The notes beneath the pieces were generated by a model. That model was given only the letters and a program-made list of their open reading frames with translations, had not been told where the DNA came from and searched no databases. The position numbers were made by a program, and so were the translations under genes. From positions 417 through 64,416 of the forward strand of contig NZ_QRIL01000006.1 of assembly GCF_003471165.1 (NCBI RefSeq): 64,000 nucleotides of DNA, in the 5' to 3' direction. The stretch is from Ruminococcus sp. AM22-13 (lineage in GTDB: Bacteria > Bacillota > Clostridia > Lachnospirales > Lachnospiraceae). Below are positions 43,054 to 53,832 of this stretch, one piece after another (the stretch's first letter is position 1; every line of letters starts with the position of its first letter).

Positions 43054-43257
43054 TTTTTTCACGTCCTTACCTGATTTATTTTCGCAGAACCTTTCAGTTA
43101 TCGCATTATCTCGTACCTTCACGCACTTCGCAATAATTCATCGTTTCTGCTATGTATTGCAAATTTCGTATACAATACACATATATTCTTCTATATTTTA
43201 ATATAATTCCATCTATTCTGCAACCGCAAATTTATTGCAGTCATTAGCAAGTTAACA

Positions 43258-43270
43258 GTTACTGTTCACT
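43258..43270. repeat. Short match to the R1 repeat end
   Basis: GTTACTGTTCACT, the terminal word of repeat R1, stands alone downstream of mtaB. It may be a decayed insertion. Confidence 0.4.
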
Positions 43271-43277
43271 TTGTACC

Positions 43278-44609
43278 CTATTCCGTACACAGTACTCCGC
43301 CGGTCAATGTATGATTTTCCAGAAATCTCTCAGCTTTTACAGTAATTATGTCATTTACTCCATAAGCATCCTGTTTTCTTACTGCTGTTTTAATATATTC
43401 TTTGCTGTGTCCGATATACCACTGTTCTCCATTAATCTCTACTTCTTCCTCAAGAAGAACTTTCAGTTCACTGCCAATCATGGACTCTTCATATTCTCTG
43501 GCATGTTCTTCATTTAATGCAAGCATCTTATCGCTTCTGACAGCTTTCTGCGCTTCTGTCAACTGACCTGACATGGCGGCAGCCTTCGTTCCATGACGAC
43601 GGGAATATTTGAAAATATGTGTCTCATAAAAATGGATACTTTCCACAAAGTCATAGGAAGCCTGAAAATCTTCCTCTGTTTCCATCGGAAAACCAACAAT
43701 CACATCTGTTGTAAGTGCCGGATTTTTAAAGTATTTTCTCAGAAGATCACATTTCTCTGCATATTCTGTGCTTCTGTATCTTCGGTTCATTCTTTCCAGA
43801 GTTGTGTCACATCCGCTCTGCAAAGACAGATGGAAATGTGGGCACATCTTCGGCATAGAGGAAATCGTTCTGGCAAATTCCTCCGTAATGATTCTCGGCT
43901 CCAGAGAGCCCAGACGGATTCTCTCGACTCCTTCTACCTCATGTACAGACTGAATCAGTGAAAGCAGTGTTTCTCTTTCTTCTTCCGGGAAATCTACTCC
44001 ATATGAACTTAAGTGGATTCCTGTGAGTACCACTTCCTTATATCCCTTGGCAGCAAGTGCACGGACTTCATCCATTACCTGTGCAATTTTACGACTTCTT
44101 ACACGACCTCTTGCATACGGGATGATACAGTAGGTACAAAACTGATTACAGCCGTCCTGAACTTTAATATATGCACGCACATGCTCTGCTGTGTGATTGA
44201 TCGCCAGTTCTTCATATTCTTTTGTCTGATTGATATTTAATACATGCTTCTGCTTGGTGTGCTGCTGTTCATATTCCTGCAGCACCTGGACAATATTTCC
44301 CTTCTGGTTATTTCCAAGAATCAGATCTACTGCCTCATCTTTGTCCAGTTTTCCCTCATCTGTCTGAACATAACATCCCGTTGCCACTACAATCGCATCC
44401 GGATTCATTTTCTTTGCTTTATGCAGCATCTGTCTGGACTTACGGTCTGCGATATTAGTGACTGTACATGTATTGATCAGATAAACATCAGCTCCCGGCT
44501 CAAACGGTACGATATCGTATCCCGCTTCTTCCAGAAGCTGCTGCATTGCCTCTACTTCATAGGCATTTACCTTACAGCCTAAGTTGTGAAGTGCAACTTT
44601 TATTCCCAT
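43278..44609 (-). CDS. mtaB: tRNA t6A37 methylthiotransferase MtaB
   Basis: A 443-aa radical SAM methylthiotransferase that makes ms2t6A at position 37 of tRNAs reading ANN codons. The N-terminal UPF0004 domain binds one Fe-S cluster through Cys in HNLGCKVNAYE, NTCTVTN and VATGCYVQ. The radical SAM domain has VQDGCNQFCTYCIIPYARG (CxxxCxxC), VLTGIHLSSYG and HLSLQSGCDTTLERMNR. A C-terminal TRAM-like domain ends the protein. ATG 44609 follows AGGAGGAAAG; 49 more codons upstream are not conserved. HNLGCKVN and LTGIHLSSYG separate MtaB from MiaB and RimO. Confidence 0.94.
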   Translation of the reverse strand: MGIKVALHNLGCKVNAYEVEAMQQLLEEAGYDIVPFEPGADVYLINTCTVTNIADRKSRQMLHKAKKMNPDAIVVATGCYVQTDEGKLDKDEAVDLILGNNQKGNIVQVLQEYEQQHTKQKHVLNINQTKEYEELAINHTAEHVRAYIKVQDGCNQFCTYCIIPYARGRVRSRKIAQVMDEVRALAAKGYKEVVLTGIHLSSYGVDFPEEERETLLSLIQSVHEVEGVERIRLGSLEPRIITEEFARTISSMPKMCPHFHLSLQSGCDTTLERMNRRYRSTEYAEKCDLLRKYFKNPALTTDVIVGFPMETEEDFQASYDFVESIHFYETHIFKYSRRHGTKAAAMSGQLTEAQKAVRSDKMLALNEEHAREYEESMIGSELKVLLEEEVEINGEQWYIGHSKEYIKTAVRKQDAYGVNDIITVKAERFLENHTLTGGVLCTE

Positions 44610-44661
44610 TCTTTCCTCCTGTTTCTTATCTAAATTTGTAATTCCTTGTAACTTTATGACT

Positions 44662-44690
44662 ATTCTGCTATCCTGAGATATGCAAGTCAA
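44662..44690 (-). promoter_or_regulatory. Probable mtaB promoter
   Basis: Minus strand: TTGACT (44690-44685), 17-bp spacer, CAGAAT (44667-44662). Confidence 0.5.
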
Positions 44691-44845
44691 AAACTCATTG
44701 TCAAAGCTACTTTTCAATGAATTTTGTTTGCAGAATAAACGCCTGTTTCCGTACAATATTGTTCATTTTTTACAATACTATCGGAACTTTCGTCATTGTT
44801 ATACATTTTCACTAAATCTTTCTGGAAATTTTATCCGTTTTCACC

Positions 44846-44874
44846 TTGACTTTTTGCAATACTGCCGTTAAGAT
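44846..44874 (+). promoter_or_regulatory. Promoter of the HPr-like gene
   Basis: TTGACT (44846-44851), 17-bp spacer, TAAGAT (44869-44874). Confidence 0.65.
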
Positions 44875-44937
44875 GAAAACTGTAAGCTGACAGGCTATCA
44901 GGTCAGCAAATAACTATTATTAAGGGAGGTTCTCATA

Positions 44938-45174
44938 ATGAAAACATGTAAAATTTCACTGAACTCTATCGATAAAGTGAAAGCATTCGTTAATGAAATC
45001 AGCAAATTCGACTGCGATTTCGATTTAGTATCCGGAAGATATGTAATCGACGCAAAATCTATCATGGGTATTTTCAGCCTTGATTTATCCAAACCGATCG
45101 ACTTAAACATCCACGCTGATGGCGCTGCTCTTGATACCGTTATGGCAATCGTTAGCAAATACGTTACAGAATAA
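44938..45174 (+). CDS. HPr-like protein lacking the active-site histidine
   Basis: A 78-aa protein with the HPr fold length and C-terminal half: YVIDAKSIMGIFSLDLSKPI then DLNIHADGAALDTVMAIVSK, equal to the KSIMGVMSL region of HPr that includes regulatory Ser46. The G-x-H-A-R-P-A motif holding phospho-accepting His15 is absent; the aligned stretch is LNSIDKVKAFVNEISKFDCD. It therefore cannot carry phosphate in the PTS but might still be bound or phosphorylated through the Ser46-type site, as Crh is in Bacillus (Crh has Gln15). Monocistronic, with a strong ribosome-binding site (GGGAGG) and terminator. Confidence 0.85.
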   Translation: MKTCKISLNSIDKVKAFVNEISKFDCDFDLVSGRYVIDAKSIMGIFSLDLSKPIDLNIHADGAALDTVMAIVSKYVTE

Positions 45175-45190
45175 TTTTTTCGCAGTCATT

Positions 45191-45221
45191 GAGGAACTGG
45201 TTTACAGTTCCTCTTTTCTTT
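45191..45221 (+). terminator. Terminator of the HPr-like gene
   Basis: GAGGAACTG-GTTTA-CAGTTCCTC followed by TTTTCTTTT. Confidence 0.92.
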
Positions 45222-46402
45222 TAGTCAATCTCAATAATCTCAACTGTCTCCAGCGCTGTTTTCATCAGTTCATCAATCTTCTCTTCCAGTTTTGTTTCTG
45301 AACGATGGATCACATTCAGGTTTGGCTTTGTAACCGGATGTTTTGCCACAAAGATCGTACAGCAGTCTTCAAATGGCTGGATAGACGTCTCGTAAGTTCC
45401 GATTTCCCATGATCTCTCTACAATTTCCTGCTTGTCAAAGCCGATAACCGGGCGGTATACAGGAAGTGTGCAGACTTCATTGGTAGCGGCAAGACTCTGT
45501 AATGTCTGGCTTGCAACCTGTCCGATACTCTCGCCTGTGATCAGGCCAAGGCATTTGCTCTGTTTTGCAAAATGCTCTGCAATACGCATCATATAGCGAC
45601 GCATAATGATAGTCAGCTCATCATGTGGACACTGATCATAAATGTAAAGCTGGATATCTGTAAAGTTTACTACATGGAGACGAATCGGTCCACTGTATTT
45701 TGCTACCTGTTTTGCCAGATCTACGACTTTCTGTTTTGCTCTTTCACTTGTGTAAGGCGGCGCATGGAAATATACCGCATCAATCTTAACACCACGTTTT
45801 GCGATCATATAACCGGCTACCGGGCTGTCGATACCGCCAGAGAGAAGAAGCATAGCTTTTCCGTTTGTTCCGATTGGCATTCCGCCTGCTCCCTTGATTG
45901 TCTGGGAATATACATAAATCTTGTCACGGATTTCTACAGAAAGAGTAAGCTCCGGATCATGTACGTCTACGCTTGCATCCGGGAATTCATCCAGAATACG
46001 TCCGCCAAGTTCTGCACTGACTTCCATAGATGTGATTGGATAGGACTTCTTTGCTCTTCTTGTATATACTTTGAAGCTTCCATTGTAATTTGGATGGCAG
46101 TTCTTCATGTAAGAAACAACATCCTTTGCCATCTGCTCAAATCCCTGCTCCTCATAGATCACTACCGGGCAAATTCCGACAATACCAAATACATGCTGTA
46201 ACGCATCTACCGTCTCATCATAATCATACTGTTCCGGGCAGAACACATAGATTCTTCCCTGTTCTTTCTTTACTTCAAACTCTCCCTCAATTTTGGAAAG
46301 TGCGATGTTCATCTGCTTTACAAGGGCGTCTTCAAAAATATATCTGTTCTTACCCTTGATAGCGATTTCTGCGTATTTTATTAAAAATGCGTGAAATATC
46401 AT
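45221..46402 (-). CDS. thiI: tRNA 4-thiouridine synthase ThiI
   Basis: A 393-aa enzyme that adenylates U8 of tRNA and inserts sulfur to make s4U; in many bacteria it also supports thiamine synthesis. The N-terminal ferredoxin-like and THUMP domains span about residues 1-165, and the PP-loop ATPase motif LLSGGIDSPVAGYMIAKRG follows at about 185. CLGLITGESIGQVASQT is conserved. The C-terminal rhodanese domain of E. coli ThiI is absent, as in Bacillus, where a dedicated cysteine desulfurase (NifZ) delivers sulfur. That partner gene lies directly upstream (46560-47714). ATG 46402 follows AAGGAGAA. Confidence 0.95.
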   Translation of the reverse strand: MIFHAFLIKYAEIAIKGKNRYIFEDALVKQMNIALSKIEGEFEVKKEQGRIYVFCPEQYDYDETVDALQHVFGIVGICPVVIYEEQGFEQMAKDVVSYMKNCHPNYNGSFKVYTRRAKKSYPITSMEVSAELGGRILDEFPDASVDVHDPELTLSVEIRDKIYVYSQTIKGAGGMPIGTNGKAMLLLSGGIDSPVAGYMIAKRGVKIDAVYFHAPPYTSERAKQKVVDLAKQVAKYSGPIRLHVVNFTDIQLYIYDQCPHDELTIIMRRYMMRIAEHFAKQSKCLGLITGESIGQVASQTLQSLAATNEVCTLPVYRPVIGFDKQEIVERSWEIGTYETSIQPFEDCCTIFVAKHPVTKPNLNVIHRSETKLEEKIDELMKTALETVEIIEID

Positions 46403-46559
46403 TCTATTCTCCTTTTGTTCTTTCTATCATCTTAATTACACATTGTCTGCATTGCAATGTATCTGCAGCAGCATGCATATCCTGTCACTTTCTGGGTTTC
46501 GCCAGGCAGCGATGCATTATTGTCCACTGATAATATCCTGCCGTCAATCTGTTGATCTG

Positions 46560-47714
46560 TTATCTGCGGGCGTATCGTTTCAACATTGGAAGCACTTCAT
46601 TTAATACCTCCAGGCAGTAATCAACCTCTTCAAATGTATTCTCCTCCGAGAAGCTGATACGCACAGTATTCTCAATCTGTGCATTGCTCATTCCCATGGC
46701 AGAAAGCGTGGCGCTTGGTTTTCTCTTATGGCTGGAGCATGCGCTTCCCGCAGATACAAAGATATTTCTGTCCTCCAATGTGTGAAGCAATACCTCACTT
46801 CTGATTCCCAGAAAACTTACACTCAGGATATGAGGCGCACCTTCTCTGACAGGCATTCCATTAATCACTACGTCATCTATTTTGGAAAGCCCCTTTGCCA
46901 TACGTTCTTTCAGCTGATAAAGATGTTCGATCTTTTCATCAAAATTCTGATACATCATCTTCGATGCCACGCCTAGACCTGCGATTCCCGGCACATTGTC
47001 AGTTCCGGAGCGCATTCCATTCTGCTGTCCGCCGCCCAGAATCAATGGCTGCACCTTTGCTTTACTGTTAATGTAAAGAAATCCGACACCTTTTGGTCCG
47101 TGGATCTTATGTCCGCTGACAGAAAGAAGATGGATTCCCCATTTCTTCGGATAGATCCGATATTTGCCAAATGCCTGAATTGCATCTACATGATACAATG
47201 CTTTCGGGCTCTTCTCCTGAACCATAGCACCGATTTTTTCTACGGGCATCACTGCTCCAGTCTCATTGTTTACCATCATTGTAGATACTAAGATCGTATC
47301 CGGTCTTAATGCCTTTTCAAGTGCGTCAAGTTTTACAACTCCGCGCTCATCCACCGGAAGAATCGTCACTTCAAATCCTTGTTCCTTAAGAAAAGCAATC
47401 GGCTGACTGACTGCTGCATGCTCTACAGCAGTCGTGATGATGTGATTTCCACTTCTCTTATTTGCAAGCGCGCCACCAATCAGTGCCAGATTATTAGACT
47501 CTGTTCCACCGGAAGTAAACAAGATTTCTTTCTCTGTTACTTTCAGTATCTGTGACAAAATTCTGGCAGATTCTTTGACATACCCTTCCGCATCAACACC
47601 CTTCTGGTGCATGGCAGATGGATTTCCGAAATCTTCCATCATTGTCTTAACCACGATATCCTTTACTTCTTCAAAGCAGCGGGTCGTAGCTGAATTATCA
47701 AAATATGCTTCCAT
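46560..47714 (-). CDS. Cysteine desulfurase (NifS/IscS family)
   Basis: A 384-aa PLP enzyme that takes sulfur from cysteine. AYFDNSATTRCFEEV at the N-terminus, ILFTSGGTESNNLALIGGAL, EHAAVSQPI, the PLP Lys in LLSVSGHKIHGPKGVGFLY and the persulfide Cys loop ISVSAGSACSSHKRKP-like segment (FVSAGSACSSHKRKPS) are all present. It sits upstream of thiI on the same strand, the arrangement of Bacillus nifZ-thiI, so it probably serves s4U formation. A role in Fe-S assembly is possible, but no iscU is near. Confidence 0.92.
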   Translation of the reverse strand: MEAYFDNSATTRCFEEVKDIVVKTMMEDFGNPSAMHQKGVDAEGYVKESARILSQILKVTEKEILFTSGGTESNNLALIGGALANKRSGNHIITTAVEHAAVSQPIAFLKEQGFEVTILPVDERGVVKLDALEKALRPDTILVSTMMVNNETGAVMPVEKIGAMVQEKSPKALYHVDAIQAFGKYRIYPKKWGIHLLSVSGHKIHGPKGVGFLYINSKAKVQPLILGGGQQNGMRSGTDNVPGIAGLGVASKMMYQNFDEKIEHLYQLKERMAKGLSKIDDVVINGMPVREGAPHILSVSFLGIRSEVLLHTLEDRNIFVSAGSACSSHKRKPSATLSAMGMSNAQIENTVRISFSEENTFEEVDYCLEVLNEVLPMLKRYARR

Positions 47715-47750
47715 TTTTACTCTCTCTTGTTTCTATATATTATCCTGATA

Positions 47751-47825
47751 TTACTATTCTCAGTAACACCAAAATACCTGAACTTTTCCCTGATCATACA
47801 ACTTCATATTACTGTTCCCGGTAAC
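47751..47825. repeat. Degenerate R1-like repeat ends
   Basis: TTACTATTCTCAGTAAC (47751-47767) and ATTACTGTTCCCGGTAAC (47808-47825) both resemble the palindromic end block of repeat R1, in the gap between the cysteine desulfurase gene and rsmE. Confidence 0.45.
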
Positions 47826-47884
47826 AATTAATATTATCTAAGAAAAACCGCAGGTTTTCATTTTCAACTGTTTCTTATTATAAC

Positions 47885-48631
47885 TTACTCATTCTCCAAC
47901 TGAAACATCAGTACAGACAAAATCGCAAGTCCTGCTGTCTCTGTTCTGAGGATGCGCCTTCCAAGTGTAATGGCATGTGCTCCTGCCTCCAGTGCCTTTG
48001 ACACTTCTTCTTCCTCAAATCCACCTTCCGGCCCGATGAAAATGCCGATAGACTGTCCCGGTCTGAGCTCGTTCAGGATTTCTCTGGTTTCTTTCATTCC
48101 CTTTGCAAGCTCGTATGGAATCAGCTTCACGTCTAAATGTCCGGCAAATGCCAGCGCCTCTTTATAAGTCATAACCTCGTGAATCTCGGGGATCAGCATT
48201 CGCTTTGACTGTTTTGCCGCGCTCTCTGCGATTTGCTGCCAGCGGGCTACCTTCTTCGCCGCTTTCTTCGCATCCAGCTTCACTACACATCGCTTTGTCT
48301 CTACAGGAATCACTGAGAAAGCTCCCAGCTCCACTGCTTTCTGAATAATGAGTTCCATCTTATCTGCTTTTGGAAGTCCCTGAAAAAGATAAATCTTGTT
48401 TGGAAGTTCATATTCCGGTTCCTGTGCATAAAGAATATGAAGTAAAACTTCATCCTCTCTCAGTTCTTCTATCTGACAATGATACTCCTTATTACCGCCA
48501 TCGCTGATCCAGACATCCTCTCCACATTTCATACGAAGCACGTTTTTAATATGATTCACATCTGTTCCATTGATATGAATACGATGCATTTCTTCCTCGA
48601 TCTGATAAGGTTCCACAAAAAAACGCTGCAT
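47885..48631 (-). CDS. rsmE: 16S rRNA m3U1498 methyltransferase RsmE
   Basis: A 248-aa SPOUT-class methyltransferase acting on U1498 of 16S rRNA. The N-terminal PUA-like domain holds MQRFFVEPYQIEE and HIKNVLRMKCGEDVWISDGG. The knotted SAM-binding domain holds LFQGLPKADKMELIIQKAVE, the motif IGIFIGPEGGFEEEEV and ITLGRRILRTETAGLAIL. It lies 4 bp after prmA, a conserved Firmicutes pair located downstream of dnaJ. ATG 48631 follows AAAGGACTG. Confidence 0.95.
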   Translation of the reverse strand: MQRFFVEPYQIEEEMHRIHINGTDVNHIKNVLRMKCGEDVWISDGGNKEYHCQIEELREDEVLLHILYAQEPEYELPNKIYLFQGLPKADKMELIIQKAVELGAFSVIPVETKRCVVKLDAKKAAKKVARWQQIAESAAKQSKRMLIPEIHEVMTYKEALAFAGHLDVKLIPYELAKGMKETREILNELRPGQSIGIFIGPEGGFEEEEVSKALEAGAHAITLGRRILRTETAGLAILSVLMFQLENE

Positions 48632-48635
48632 AAGA

Positions 48636-49589
48636 TCAGTCCTTTCTTGCTGTGACAGAAACCCATTCGCCCTGATGTGTTACCTCTACAACCGTCAGTC
48701 CTGCTGCCTTCACAGCTTCCACTACTACCTCTTCTTTCACATCAAGAATACCGGAAGTAATATAGTAAGCACCTTTCTTCATCTGATTAACAATCACCGG
48801 TGTCAGCGGAATCAAAACATCTGCAAGAATATTTGCTGTGACAATATCATATTTTTCATAGCCTGCCTGATCCTGGATTGCTTTGTCATCGATAATATTT
48901 CCAATAACCATGTCAAAAGTCTCATCTGCGATCTGGTTTGCTTCTTTATTCTCTGCAACTGCCGGAACTGCACATGGATCCAGGTCTGTTCCCAGCACAT
49001 GTTTTGCCCCGAGTTTGAGCGCAACGATACCAAGAATGCCGCTTCCGGTTCCGACATCCAGCATCTCTGTATCCGGTGTCACATATTTCTTTAACTGGCG
49101 GATCACAAGCTGTGTAGTCTCATGCATCCCTGTTCCGAAAGCTGTACCCGGATCGATATGCAGGATCATTTTGTCCTTGTCCTCTTCTTTTACTTCTTCC
49201 CAGGATGGAACAATAAGAATATCATCTACATAGAACTGATGGAAATACTGTTTCCAGTTGTTAATCCAGTCCTTATCCTCTGTCTGGGACTCTTCGATCG
49301 TTGCTTCTCCGATATCCATGAAATTTCTTAAATCATCCAATGCTTCACGCACATCCTTAAGAATCGCGTCTTTATCAGCATCTTCCTCCAGATAGAAATT
49401 CAGATATGCAACACCGTCATCTGCAGGACCTTCCGGCATAATGTCTACAAACATCTGAGCTTTATCTTCCTCTGTCAGTGGCTGCTTGTCCTGAATCTCC
49501 ACACCTTCGATTCCAACCTCTGCCAGTGTGCTGATTACGATATCTTCTGCTTCTGTTTTCGTTTTTACTGTAAAACGGTTCCACTTCAT
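48636..49589 (-). CDS. prmA: Ribosomal protein L11 methyltransferase PrmA
   Basis: A 317-aa SAM-dependent enzyme that methylates ribosomal protein L11. The N-terminal L11-binding domain starts MKWNRFTVKTKTEAEDIVIS. The methyltransferase domain has HIDPGTAFGTGMHETTQLVI, DVGTGSGILGIVALKLG (motif I), LGTDLDPCAVPAV and DIVTANILADVLIPL (N-x-L-x-D catalytic region). It contains an extra insertion of about 20 residues between motif II and the NIL block, NKEANQIADETFDMVIGNII, as in some Clostridia. It is followed by rsmE. Confidence 0.95.
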   Translation of the reverse strand: MKWNRFTVKTKTEAEDIVISTLAEVGIEGVEIQDKQPLTEEDKAQMFVDIMPEGPADDGVAYLNFYLEEDADKDAILKDVREALDDLRNFMDIGEATIEESQTEDKDWINNWKQYFHQFYVDDILIVPSWEEVKEEDKDKMILHIDPGTAFGTGMHETTQLVIRQLKKYVTPDTEMLDVGTGSGILGIVALKLGAKHVLGTDLDPCAVPAVAENKEANQIADETFDMVIGNIIDDKAIQDQAGYEKYDIVTANILADVLIPLTPVIVNQMKKGAYYITSGILDVKEEVVVEAVKAAGLTVVEVTHQGEWVSVTARKD

Positions 49590-49691
49590 ATATTATTCTC
49601 CATTCTTAATTATTTTGTATAATTAACATTTATCCTTACGGTTCGCATACCACTTTATATCTTAAATCGCACAGACAAGTAAGTGGTATAG

Positions 49692-50405
49692 TTATTTCGA
49701 AAACAATGTACCAGAAATCTTTTCAAAAAACTTTCTGAAAATATCATGGTGATTTCCATTGCTGTAAAATCTCCACGACAGTTCCACCAGTCCTACTCCG
49801 GCGATTGCATCCACCAGATAATGCTGCTTAAGTACCTGCGTGGAAATAATGATCAGTATTGCAAATATCAGTGAAAAATACTGATACCACTTCGGTATCT
49901 TCTCTGATTTTCTGACTCCCCGCCAGCTCAGCCAGCTTACATAACAGTGAATCGATGGGAATAAATTTGAAGGAGTACTTGCCCCATCCATCATGTAAAC
50001 AAACTTAAGCAACTGTTCAGACCAGGTATTTCCCACAATCTCAGGTCTTATATTTGTAGTCGGCAAAATCAGAAAAAACACAAAACAGGCAAAATGTACT
50101 GTCAGATCTGTCGCTACAAACCGGTAAAAACCGTCCTTTCCTCTCTGTGACGCCAGAATATAATTCACCGCCCAGAAAGGAAATGCCAGCACATAGATCC
50201 AGATAAACTGTGGAATCAATGGCACTGCCCTGTCCAGTGATGTGGTAAAATCAAAATGATATCTGTTCGCTGTCAATATGCCACTGCCCCAGTAAATCAG
50301 ACAATTCAGCACAAAAATACTTATCAGTGGCAAGATTGACCACAACGGGAGATATTTCTCCCGAAAAAACCGAATTTTTTCTTTTTTAGTCAAATACCTC
50401 TCCAT
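49692..50405 (-). CDS. PAP2-superfamily membrane phosphatase
   Basis: A 237-aa membrane protein with about six hydrophobic segments. Catalytic PAP2 blocks: the second motif in STPSNLFPSIHCYVSWLSWR (P-S-I-H with the acting His) and the third in STQVLKQHYLVDAIAGVG (H-x-x-x-D). The first motif (K-x6-RP) is weakly represented near TTNIRPEIV. This layout fits the inositol phosphoceramide synthase-like (Aur1/Ipt1) branch of PAP2, acting on lipid phosphates. It lies between dnaJ and prmA, where many relatives have nothing, so it may be an insertion into the heat-shock/ribosome cluster. Confidence 0.85.
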   Translation of the reverse strand: MERYLTKKEKIRFFREKYLPLWSILPLISIFVLNCLIYWGSGILTANRYHFDFTTSLDRAVPLIPQFIWIYVLAFPFWAVNYILASQRGKDGFYRFVATDLTVHFACFVFFLILPTTNIRPEIVGNTWSEQLLKFVYMMDGASTPSNLFPSIHCYVSWLSWRGVRKSEKIPKWYQYFSLIFAILIIISTQVLKQHYLVDAIAGVGLVELSWRFYSNGNHHDIFRKFFEKISGTLFSK

Positions 50406-50511
50406 TTCTCAGGAATCCCTGTCCATGCAACTTGTTGGTACACTACATGATCATACATTATTTTCTTCTGCTTTTTTTGCCGTTATCTTTCAATATACAC
50501 GACCACGCAAA

Positions 50512-50541
50512 AAAAGAAAAGAGGTTTGCCCTCTTTTCTTT
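50512..50541 (-). terminator. dnaJ terminator
   Basis: AAAGAAAAGAGG/CCTCTTTTCTTT (50513-50524 with 50530-50541) around a 5-nt loop; on the minus strand it continues into seven T. Confidence 0.9.
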
Positions 50542-50590
50542 AATTTTCTTTCATTTTTCTTTTAAAATCCAATTTTCAAATCTCTGAAAA

Positions 50591-51775
50591 TCAGTCCTCA
50601 AAAGTCTCTTTTAATTTATCCATGAAGCTCTTTTTCTTCTTTTCGGATTTCTCGGTCCCTTCGGAAGACTCCTTCGGGCGGTTGCCACATGCCTCATCGA
50701 ATTTACGCAGCGCTTCTTTTGCTTCTTCGTTGAGATTGGTCGGAACCTGTACAACGAATGTCACATAATGATCTCCACGTACGTTCTTGTTTCTTAAGGA
50801 TGGAACACCTTTTCCCTTCAGACGGATTCTTGTATCTGTCTGAGTTCCCGGCTTCACTTCATATTCCACATCTCCATCCACTGTGTTGATACGGACAGTA
50901 CCACCCAGTGCCGCCTGTGCATATGTAAGAGGCGCAGTGGAGAAAATATTCATATCCTGTCTCTGGAAAATCGGATGACGTGCAACATTTACTTCTACAA
51001 GAAGATCACCTCTCGGTCCTCCGTTTGTACCCGGTTCACCCTTCTCACGGATACGAATACTCTGACCATTGTCAATACCAGCAGGTACAGATACCTGAAT
51101 CTTCTTTCTGGAAGAGGTATATCCTGTTCCGCGGCATGCACTACATTTATCTTTAATGATCTTACCTGTTCCATGACAGTCCGGACAAGTCTGTACATTA
51201 CGCACCATTCCGAACATGGACTGCTGTGTATATACGACCTGACCTTCACCGTTACATTTCGGACAGGTTGTCGGTGAAGTACCCGGTTTCGCACCTGTTC
51301 CATGGCAGGTGGTACATTCGTCCTTCAGTACGATCTCCAGTTCTTTTTCACAGCCAAAGACAGCTTCTTCAAAAGTAATATTTACGCGTGCACGAAGGTT
51401 TGCGCCTTTCATCGGACCGTTATTGGCACGTCTGCTTCTGCTGCCGCCGCCAAATAAATCACCGAAAATATCGCCGAAGATATCACCCATATCAGCACCG
51501 TTAAAATCAAAACCTCCGAAGCCGCCGCCGGCACCTCCGCCACCGTTTTCAAAAGCCGCATGGCCAAACTGGTCATACTGTTTTCTCTTCTCCGGATCGC
51601 TTAAGATGGTGTAAGCCTCTGTTGCCTCTTTAAATTTCGCCTCAGCCTCTTTATCTCCTGGATTTACATCCGGGTGATACTTCTTGGCCAGCTTACGATA
51701 TGCTTTTTTAAGTGTTGCGTCATCGGCGCTTTTGTCCACGCCTAAGACTTCATAATAATCTCTCTTATCAGCCAT
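50591..51775 (-). CDS. dnaJ: Chaperone DnaJ
   Basis: A 394-aa Hsp40 co-chaperone that stimulates DnaK. J domain 1-70 with the HPD motif in [14 protein letters not shown]; a Gly/Phe-rich region at about 75-115 ([20 protein letters not shown]); four CxxCxGxG zinc repeats ([32 protein letters not shown]); then the C-terminal substrate domains ([17 protein letters not shown]). It ends with a charged tail ([16 protein letters not shown]) longer than usual. It is the last gene of hrcA-grpE-dnaK-dnaJ, 119 bp after dnaK. Confidence 0.97.
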   Translation of the reverse strand: MADKRDYYEVLGVDKSADDATLKKAYRKLAKKYHPDVNPGDKEAEAKFKEATEAYTILSDPEKRKQYDQFGHAAFENGGGGAGGGFGGFDFNGADMGDIFGDIFGDLFGGGSRSRRANNGPMKGANLRARVNITFEEAVFGCEKELEIVLKDECTTCHGTGAKPGTSPTTCPKCNGEGQVVYTQQSMFGMVRNVQTCPDCHGTGKIIKDKCSACRGTGYTSSRKKIQVSVPAGIDNGQSIRIREKGEPGTNGGPRGDLLVEVNVARHPIFQRQDMNIFSTAPLTYAQAALGGTVRINTVDGDVEYEVKPGTQTDTRIRLKGKGVPSLRNKNVRGDHYVTFVVQVPTNLNEEAKEALRKFDEACGNRPKESSEGTEKSEKKKKSFMDKLKETFED

Positions 51776-51894
51776 GATTTTAATCCTATACCCGTTTTAT
51801 TTATAACACAACTATTCAGTGAGAGAGACTCTCCCACTGAACAGTTATTATTGATATTTCCGTTGCAAATCTCTGCTTTTACAGAAATGTCACA

Positions 51895-53799
<1,905 letters not shown>

Positions 53800-53832
53800 C
53801 TAGATTTGATATATTCTATATTTTCATGTAAA

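Larger units (their letters stand above)
44610..44937. other. Divergent promoter region mtaB / HPr-like
   Basis: A 328-bp gap with one promoter for each direction (44662-44690 minus, 44846-44874 plus). No other feature was recognised. Confidence 0.6.
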
